This document shows positions 58,209-64,000 of a stretch of DNA of 64,000 nucleotides, one piece after another. Every line of letters begins with the position of its first letter. The stretch's first letter is position 1. The DNA is from an uncultured Amylibacter sp. (lineage in GTDB: Bacteria > Pseudomonadota > Alphaproteobacteria > Rhodobacterales > Rhodobacteraceae), in the NCBI GenBank assembly GCA_959347345.1, contig OY365738.1:744001-808000 (forward strand), written 5' to 3'. The position numbers were made by a program, and so were the translations under genes. The notes below the pieces were generated by a model. The model had not been told where the DNA came from, made no database searches, and saw nothing but the letters and a program-made list of their open reading frames with translations.

Positions 58209-58294
58209 GGCTTTTGTGTATGGGCTTTACATGATTTTATCTTGGTCGGGCAGGTTCAACTGCCCTTATGTAAAGCCCTATATGCACAAAAGCC
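58209..58294 (+). repeat. Large palindrome of repeat A type with element H at its tip
   Basis: GGCTTTTGTG...GGGCTTTAC pairs with GTAAAGCCC...CACAAAAGCC over ~22 bp. The loop is element H (58231-58267) with the core GGGCAG-gttcaa-CTGCCC (58248-58265), where repeat A copy 3 has only TTGC. The rest of repeat A is missing. Confidence 0.8.
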
Positions 58295-58387
58295 ACGCCC
58301 TCTGCAAACGAGTCCCCGCAATGATACCATTCATCGTTAATCACTAACAACCTACCCTTTCCCCAAAAAACCCGCTATACACAAACC

Positions 58388-58969
58388 ATGGACTTTTACA
58401 ACGATGAAAAAACCGCCACAAAATACATCGCACTCGCCGATGGATATGACGGCAAAATACTGATTGACGCGCTGGCAAAACATGCCCCCAAGGGCGCGTC
58501 GGTATTAGAGCTGGGCATGGGGCCAGGCAAGGATTTGGATATATTAAACAAACGTTACGTGGCAACTGGCTCTGACACTTCGGCGTTTTTTATAAAACGA
58601 TACGCGAGGTTGCATCCACGGGCGGATTTATTAACCTTGGACGCGGTCACGCTGGAAACAACCCGCCATTTTGATTGCATTTATTCAAACAAAGTTTTGC
58701 ATCATTTGAACGCGGCCGCGCTGGCACAATCGCTGAAACGCCAAGCCCGCGTGTTAAATCCGCGTGGCTGGATTTTGCATTCGTTTTGGCGCGGGCAAGG
58801 GATGGATGAAATCCAAGGGATGCAGTTTTATTATTATGACGAGGCCGATTTGCACAGGGCGTTCGCTACGCACTATGATATAATCGCCCTAGTTCCGTAT
58901 AAAGAGATGGAAACAAACGATTCAATTTATGTGCTGGCACGGGGGCGGAGCGACCAGCCGAAGGGCTAA
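58388..58969 (+). CDS. Class I SAM-dependent methyltransferase
   Basis: A 193-residue small-molecule-type methyltransferase. Motif I is VLELGMGPGKDLDIL and the strand-2 acidic residue is in TGSDTSAFFI. LLTLDAVTLE and DCIYSNKVLHHL follow as motifs II-III. Substrate is unknown. The last residues (RSDQPKG) precede heptamer-like sequence. It converges on the Ldh-family gene with a 12-base gap. Confidence 0.85.
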   Translation: MDFYNDEKTATKYIALADGYDGKILIDALAKHAPKGASVLELGMGPGKDLDILNKRYVATGSDTSAFFIKRYARLHPRADLLTLDAVTLETTRHFDCIYSNKVLHHLNAAALAQSLKRQARVLNPRGWILHSFWRGQGMDEIQGMQFYYYDEADLHRAFATHYDIIALVPYKEMETNDSIYVLARGRSDQPKG

Positions 58970-58981
58970 AACCACTCACCA

Positions 58982-60004
58982 CTAATCACTACCCCCTAAT
59001 CGCTTAATTTTATCCCAAAGCGCCGCGTCAATCTCTACCGACTCGACCGCGTCCGCATCCACACGCCCACGCACACGAGACCTACCGGGCAACCGCGCCC
59101 CATCCTGCACTTCCACCGCGCCGACCACCTCATCCAACCGCGTCCAAAACGCATCACCCGCGAAAACCTCTGGGTCCAGCAAAACATAGGACTGCCCCAA
59201 ATCGTGGGGCGCACCATCGGGCGATTTTAACGCCTTAACCTGCGTAGAAACCACCGACCCGGTGAAAGCCGCCGCCATAACCTCAACCATAAGCCCAATT
59301 CCCCAGCCTTTATACCCGCCCGCCGACACCAACGCACCCTTCAAAGCCGCCGCGGGATCGGTCGTCCCCTGCCCTTGCGCATCCACAGCCCAGCCCAAGG
59401 GGATAGCTTCCCCCGCCGCCGCAGCCATCGTGATTTTGCCCAAAGCCACGGCAGACGTGCTCTGGTCAAACTGGAAACACACGCCCCCGTCCTTATCAGG
59501 CACGGACATAGCAATCGGGTTCGTGCCAATAACGCCTTTGTTGCCATTCGGCGGGGCGACAACGGCAGAAGCATTGGTGAAACCAATCCCAATCAGCCCC
59601 GCCCGCGCGATTTGCTCGGTAAAATAACCCAACGCGGTGCAGGTATGGGCGTGACAAACCGCCAGCGAACAAACCCCCGTTTTGCGCGCAGTTTCCACCG
59701 CCAAAGGCAAGGCCTTGGCAAAGGCGGGTTGGGCAAACCCGAACCCAGCATCCACGGCTACACAGGCGGATTTTGGTTGTGAAACAATGGGTTGCACATC
59801 ACCCTTCACGCGACCTGAACGGAGTTGCTGGCAATAGCTTTCCATATAATACAGCCCGCAAATCAGGTTGGATTTGGCTTCGGCTACGCGGACGGCATTG
59901 GCTACATGAGCCGCCGCCTCGGCACTCGCACCGTGGTTCAGCAGAGCATCACGGCAGGTTGTTTCTATCTCATCAAGCGGGATTTTTATTATAGTATCTG
60001 TCAT
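58982..60004 (-). CDS. Malate/L-lactate dehydrogenase family (Ldh/YlbC) oxidoreductase
   Basis: A 340-residue NAD(P)-dependent 2-oxoacid reductase-type enzyme (not the classical Rossmann MDH/LDH). Typical segments are VCHAHTCTALGYFTEQIARAGLIGIGFTNA, PNGNKGVIGTNPIAMSVP, FQFDQSTSAVALGKI and GGYKGWGIGLMVEVMAAAFTG. Substrates in the family include malate, ureidoglycolate, sulfolactate and delta1-piperidine carboxylate, so the exact role is open. Its C-terminal residues (RLGGSD) and TAG stop are heptamer-derived. Confidence 0.88.
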   Translation of the reverse strand: MTDTIIKIPLDEIETTCRDALLNHGASAEAAAHVANAVRVAEAKSNLICGLYYMESYCQQLRSGRVKGDVQPIVSQPKSACVAVDAGFGFAQPAFAKALPLAVETARKTGVCSLAVCHAHTCTALGYFTEQIARAGLIGIGFTNASAVVAPPNGNKGVIGTNPIAMSVPDKDGGVCFQFDQSTSAVALGKITMAAAAGEAIPLGWAVDAQGQGTTDPAAALKGALVSAGGYKGWGIGLMVEVMAAAFTGSVVSTQVKALKSPDGAPHDLGQSYVLLDPEVFAGDAFWTRLDEVVGAVEVQDGARLPGRSRVRGRVDADAVESVEIDAALWDKIKRLGGSD

Positions 60005-60064
60005 GCGGGTGATTTTGGATTATTTTCAGCAAGAAGTCAATCTTTTGAATTGTGAATTGTAAAT

Positions 60065-60245
60065 TGTGAATGGTGAATTAGGTTTGTGACGAACTTCTTT
60101 CCTAAAATAATTAACACCTAGTTATTAAATAACCAAAAATAACCCACCGCAGTTATTTTAGATAACAGATAATTAGAATAACCAATAATTCATAATTCAT
60201 AATTCACCATTAATCATTCACCATTCATCATTCATCATTCACCAT
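60065..60245 (-). repeat. Dispersed repeat C, copy 2, and a long heptamer tract
   Basis: Repeat C (60065-60191) is inverted relative to 47899-48032. Heptamers of a different consensus (ATTCATA, ATTCACC, ATTCATC) run without interruption from about 60186 to 60245 and supply the stop of the acyl-CoA ligase gene. Confidence 0.75.
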
Positions 60246-61851
60246 TGATTAAATCGCGCAACACAAACTTCTGTATCTTCCCAGTCGCGGTCTTTGGCAA
60301 TTCACAAAATCGCACGGATTTGGGGCATTTGAACCCTGCCAAATGCGCCCGACAATGGGCAATCAAACCCGCCTCATCCGCCACCGCACCATCCTTCAGC
60401 TCAATAAACGCACACGGCACTTCGCCCCACTTATCATCCGCCATAGCAACGACACAGGCCAAAGCCACAGACTCATGGCGATGCAATACACCCTCCACCT
60501 CCACGGAGGATATATTCTCCCCGCCTGATATGATAATATCCTTGGCACGATCCATAATCTGAGCATAGCCGTAATCGTGCATCACCGCCAAATCGCCGGT
60601 GTGATACCAGCCGCCCGCAAACGCTTCCTCAGTCGCGGCTTCCGCCTTTAAATACCCCTTCATCACGCAATTCCCGCGTAACACGATTTCACCAATAGTC
60701 TTACCGTCCGCCACAACATCCACGCCGTTTTCATCGACGACCCGCAAGCCCTCCATCATTACCATAGCCGCGCCTTGCCGCGCCTTCATATCCGCCCGCG
60801 CGCTGTCATCCAAATCGGCCCACTCACCACGTTCGGTGCAAATCACGGTATGCCCGTAAGTCTCCGTCAAACCATAGACTTGGGTTACGTCAAACCCCAT
60901 CGCCTCTATCCCCTGCAAAATCGCAGACGGAGGCGGCGCACCCGCCGTGAAAACCTTTATTTTATGGCTAATAGCGCGTTTTTCCGACTCGGGAGCGTTC
61001 AACAGCATGGATAAAACAATCGGCGCACCTGCGAAATGGGTGACTTTATGCTCGTCAATCGCGGTATAAATAGCGTCCGCCGACACGACTCGGGTGCAAA
61101 TAATAGTCCCAGCGACCGCCGCCATAGCCCAACTATGCCCCCAACCGTTGCAATGAAACAGAGGCACAATCGCCAGATAAATAGGATGCCGAGGGATTTC
61201 CCAATCGGCTATCGTACCGATAGCCATCAGGTAACCGCCACGATGATGATAAACCACGCCCTTTGGTCGCCCACTGGTACCAGAGGTGTAATTCAGGGTC
61301 ATAGCCTGCCATTCGTCATCGGGCAAAGACCAGTTGAAATCGGGCTGGCACGCGATAAAGGTTTCATAATCGGTTGAGCCTAATGTTTTCGGATTCGCGC
61401 AATTTTGCGTGTCCTTTATGTCTATGATGGTGATTTTCTGGTTGTTCTTGTGGCAAATATCCAACGCTTGCACGGCTTGGGGGCAGAGTTCGGCATCGAC
61501 TATCAGCATTTTCGCCTCGCCATGTTCCAGAATATAGGCGATGGTTTCGGGCTCTAACCGCGTGTTAATGGAATTTAAAACCGCGCCCGCCATGGCTACG
61601 CCAAAATGCGCCTCGACCATTTCGGGGGTGTTGGCGGATAGGATAGCGACCGTGTCGCCCTTGCCCAGCCCGTGGTTGGTTATGGCAGTGGCGAGTTGGA
61701 CGGTGCGTTTGTAGGTTTCCGCCCAAGTATAGAGGCGTTTCCCGTATATCACGGAGGGGTGGTCTGGGAACATCAGCGCGGCGCGTTTGATGAAAGAGAG
61801 CGGGGATAAAGGCGTGTGGTTGGCCGCGTTTTGTGGGAAGGTTTCAAACAT
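60235..61851 (-). CDS. AMP-forming acyl-CoA synthetase (FadD/DmdB-like)
   Basis: A 538-residue adenylate-forming ligase that activates a carboxylic acid with ATP and CoA. Core motifs: LNYTSGTSGRPKGVVYHHRG (P-loop), QVYGLTETYG, GWYHTGDLAVMHDYGYAQIMDRAKDIIISGGENISSVEVE, and the C-terminal catalytic Lys in PKTATGKIQKFVLR. The N-terminus (NHTPLSPLSFIKRAALMFPDHPSVIYG) matches the group that includes medium-chain acyl-CoA ligases and methylmercaptopropionyl-CoA ligase DmdB. Substrate cannot be fixed. The stop codon lies in a heptamer tract. Confidence 0.92.
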   Translation of the reverse strand: MFETFPQNAANHTPLSPLSFIKRAALMFPDHPSVIYGKRLYTWAETYKRTVQLATAITNHGLGKGDTVAILSANTPEMVEAHFGVAMAGAVLNSINTRLEPETIAYILEHGEAKMLIVDAELCPQAVQALDICHKNNQKITIIDIKDTQNCANPKTLGSTDYETFIACQPDFNWSLPDDEWQAMTLNYTSGTSGRPKGVVYHHRGGYLMAIGTIADWEIPRHPIYLAIVPLFHCNGWGHSWAMAAVAGTIICTRVVSADAIYTAIDEHKVTHFAGAPIVLSMLLNAPESEKRAISHKIKVFTAGAPPPSAILQGIEAMGFDVTQVYGLTETYGHTVICTERGEWADLDDSARADMKARQGAAMVMMEGLRVVDENGVDVVADGKTIGEIVLRGNCVMKGYLKAEAATEEAFAGGWYHTGDLAVMHDYGYAQIMDRAKDIIISGGENISSVEVEGVLHRHESVALACVVAMADDKWGEVPCAFIELKDGAVADEAGLIAHCRAHLAGFKCPKSVRFCELPKTATGKIQKFVLRDLINGE

Positions 61852-61856
61852 GATTA

Positions 61857-61885
61857 GGTGTTAGGTGTTAGGTGTTGGTTATTAG
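61857..61885 (+). repeat. Heptamer tract TTAGGTG
   Basis: Three perfect TTAGGTG units followed by TTGGTTATTAG, lying just before the acyl-CoA ligase start on the opposite strand. Confidence 0.75.
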
Positions 61886-61941
61886 TGGGGTTTTATTGAT
61901 TATTTTTGCGACAGAGTCAAGTTAGTTATTAGTTTTTGCTC

Positions 61942-61970
61942 TTGACAGCCCCGCAAAACTATGTTTATTG
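61942..61970 (+). promoter_or_regulatory. Probable promoter of giant lipoprotein gene 4
   Basis: TTGACA (61942-61947) with TTATTG at 61965-61970 after 17 bases. This leader does not resemble those of giant genes 1-3, so regulation may differ. Confidence 0.5.
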
Positions 61971-62008
61971 TGGAAATACAAAAATTTACCAGTGCAAAGG
62001 GACACACC

Positions 62009-64000
62009 ATGCCATATATCAAACTTTTAACCGCTCTTGCTGGGCTGGCTTTATTGACCGCTTGCGGGGGAGGCACTGCCGAAACCCCCGATACGGCGGG
62101 CGGAAATGCCACGGATTGCAAGACAAACGCTTTTCATGCGGATTGCAACGCAGACGCACCCGCGATAGAATTACGCCAAAGCATGTGTTTAGCGGATGAT
62201 TCGGCAGACTCAACCTGTGGTGTCGTTATTACTGGTGCTTGCACCGCGAATCCGTTTAGAACCGAGACCGCTTGCATGGCTGATACCTATAATCCCCAAC
62301 GCCAAACCGCTTGCGAATCAGGTATGCCAAACCGAGGCGAGACCGCTTGCGAACCCACGATTGCGCGGATTTGCACGAATGGCGATATTTTTGATGACTT
62401 CTGCACGGGCTTGACAGGTATAGATACGATGCGAGCGAGTATTTGCCAAACGCATGGCACAGACCCCACCGATGGACACTCCACTTGCGCAACTATCCTT
62501 ATTCCCTTGTGTGTGATAGCCGACCCGTTTGCCCATGCGGGGTGTGATAGCGTGGTGGGGATAAACGCAGGGGTGCGAAAAACCTTTTGCGAAACCCCTG
62601 CGAACGCTTGGAATCCGAAATGCATGGATACAACGCATGGTGCGGTGAATGCTACGCGAATAACGGCTTGCCAAATGTTTGGCACGGGCATGGGCGGTGA
62701 TGATAGTTGCGCGACCAGTCTTGCCTCTGCTTGTACTATAACCAACCCATTTATCCATGAGGGGTGTGATGATGTGGCGGGGATTGACGCGGGGTTGCGA
62801 ACGATGTTTTGTGAAATGCCCGCGAACGCTTGGAATCCGAAATGCATGGATACAATGCATGGTGCGGTGACTGCCACGCGAGTGACGGCTTGCCAAATGT
62901 TTGGCACGGGCATGGGCGGTGATGATAGTTGCGCGACCAGCCTTGCCACCGTGTGTAATGATATAGCCAATCCGTTTATCCATGAGGGGTGTGATGATGT
63001 GGTGGGGATTGACGCGGGGGTGCGAACGATGTATTGCGAAATGGAGGCGAACGCTTGGAATCCGAAATGCATGGATGGCATGCATGGCACTGTGGCTTCT
63101 TTTCGAACTATCGCCTGTTTGGATAGCCCTTTTAACGACCTTGCCGACCCCCTTTGCGCAATGGATACGGGTGCGGAGACTGCATGCGGATTGAATCCGT
63201 TTGACTCTGCGAATCCGGGCTGTCGCAATTTAGATGACTATAAAAACATTGTGGGAACTTATTGCACGACAATAAACCCGAGCGCGGACGAATGCAGGGT
63301 GAAGACCAGTGCTTGGGTGGAGAGCTTTGGTGAGGGTAAAGCCCCACCCGCTAGGCTTGACAACACCAACCGCAAAAGCGAATTTTTGGCGGGCTTGGCA
63401 ACGGGGCTGGATACAACGGGTGCTACGCCGAACGGCATACCAAACGGTGCAAACCTTACCTTGACGCTAGACTCGGCGCGATATAATGGCGAGCCTTTGG
63501 GCGGGGCTGGCGATGAAAAAGATGGTTATGGTTTATTTTATGATAATACTGACGACTCTAATAATCGTGTTTATTACGCGGGGATTTTGGCTGATACAGA
63601 TTTGGGCGCACCCCTGACACAAACCACTGGAAGCGTCACTTGGTACGGGCAGATTCAAATCATTCGCGATGGCGCGTTGGATACCACCTCCGCCCATAAT
63701 TTTGAGTTAGAGATTACTTTTGGCGGTACGAATGGTGTTGCGGGTTCAATAGAGGGGGAGGATGTTGAAAGAGTACTTAGTGGCTTTACCTACCAATATC
63801 GCTTGGCTGGTACTTATGATGCTGGTGGGGTTATCACTGGCACGGTTACTCATGAGAGCTTTACAGGTGCTGATACAGGACAACTCTCAAGGGCTACCCC
63901 CAACGGGATTCTGACAGGATTGATTGGCGAACAGGGTGCGGTTGGGGTTTTCCTTGCTGCGGATGCGGGTAGTACAAAAGACAATATAATAAATACCGAG
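62009..64000 (+). CDS. Giant modular surface lipoprotein 4 (5' part, runs off the window)
   Basis: At least 664 codons with no stop before the window end. Signal MPYIKLLTALAGLAL, lipobox LTAC and lipidated Cys19 followed by Gly. A Cys-rich stalk (residues about 35-430) uses NPF-containing loops (CTANPFRTETAC, CGLNPFDSANPGC). It includes near-identical tandem units of about 75 residues, each with NAWNPKCMDTxHGAV, TACQMFGTGMGGDDSCA and NPFIHEGCDD. A barrel-like module follows from TSAWVESFGEG through YYAGILADTDLGAPLTQTTG to GLIGEQGAVGVFLA, as in the other giants. The stalk sequence is clearly different from genes 1-3, so this is a diverged paralog at a separate locus. Confidence 0.8.
   Translation, partial: MPYIKLLTALAGLALLTACGGGTAETPDTAGGNATDCKTNAFHADCNADAPAIELRQSMCLADDSADSTCGVVITGACTANPFRTETACMADTYNPQRQTACESGMPNRGETACEPTIARICTNGDIFDDFCTGLTGIDTMRASICQTHGTDPTDGHSTCATILIPLCVIADPFAHAGCDSVVGINAGVRKTFCETPANAWNPKCMDTTHGAVNATRITACQMFGTGMGGDDSCATSLASACTITNPFIHEGCDDVAGIDAGLRTMFCEMPANAWNPKCMDTMHGAVTATRVTACQMFGTGMGGDDSCATSLATVCNDIANPFIHEGCDDVVGIDAGVRTMYCEMEANAWNPKCMDGMHGTVASFRTIACLDSPFNDLADPLCAMDTGAETACGLNPFDSANPGCRNLDDYKNIVGTYCTTINPSADECRVKTSAWVESFGEGKAPPARLDNTNRKSEFLAGLATGLDTTGATPNGIPNGANLTLTLDSARYNGEPLGGAGDEKDGYGLFYDNTDDSNNRVYYAGILADTDLGAPLTQTTGSVTWYGQIQIIRDGALDTTSAHNFELEITFGGTNGVAGSIEGEDVERVLSGFTYQYRLAGTYDAGGVITGTVTHESFTGADTGQLSRATPNGILTGLIGEQGAVGVFLAADAGSTKDNIINTE

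Overview
The window comes from an alphaproteobacterium, most likely a member of or relative of the Rhodobacterales. The evidence is gene order: glyQ, a small membrane-anchored protein, glyS and a divergent pyruvate phosphate dikinase; SleB-type hydrolase, folB, folP and glmM; and a DUF3726-type gene with a companion and an M19 dipeptidase. There is no rRNA gene, so the placement is inference. Housekeeping genes are spaced by unusually repeat-rich intergenic DNA.

Layout. 1-3.5 kb: five tandem paralogous genes for small secreted Cys-containing proteins, each with its own terminator and all but the first with a visible promoter. 3.5-4.4 kb: an EamA transporter. 4.9-8.9 kb (minus): cell-wall hydrolase, folB, folP, glmM. 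9.2-15.3 kb (minus): glyQ, DUF6446-like, glyS, ppdK-like. 15.4-17.0 kb (minus): sufT-like, sufA-like, tpiA. 17.1-46.4 kb (minus): three giant lipoprotein genes (about 3435, 2628 and 3277 codons) built from Cx3PFx3C cysteine loops and repeated ~220-residue barrel-like modules. 47-53.8 kb: tRNA-Leu(GAG), lipB, terB-like, a membrane glycosyltransferase, a methyltransferase, a ubiH-like gene and ilvC. 53.9-57.2 kb (minus): DUF3726-like, an unknown 572-residue protein and a dipeptidase. 57.2-58.4 kb: non-coding DNA with a candidate structured RNA. 58.4-61.9 kb: methyltransferase, Ldh-family dehydrogenase, acyl-CoA ligase. 62.0-64.0 kb: the 5' part of a fourth giant lipoprotein gene on the plus strand.

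Two candidate undescribed protein systems stand out. The first is the giant modular surface lipoprotein family, which resembles transferrin-binding-protein-like barrels strung on disulfide-loop stalks and shows clear module shuffling. The second is the tandem array of secreted peptides sharing a C-terminal domain with the spacing C-x14-C-x4-C.

The non-coding DNA is equally unusual. Seven-base repeats abut or supply the stop codons of many genes. Several dispersed hairpin repeat families carry exchangeable hairpin tips with compensatory changes. A promoter-driven ~320-nt RNA contains two copies of a three-way-junction domain. A C9 tract lies between two possible start codons of the cell-wall hydrolase. 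All functional statements rest on reading the sequence and on family knowledge; no database search was possible.
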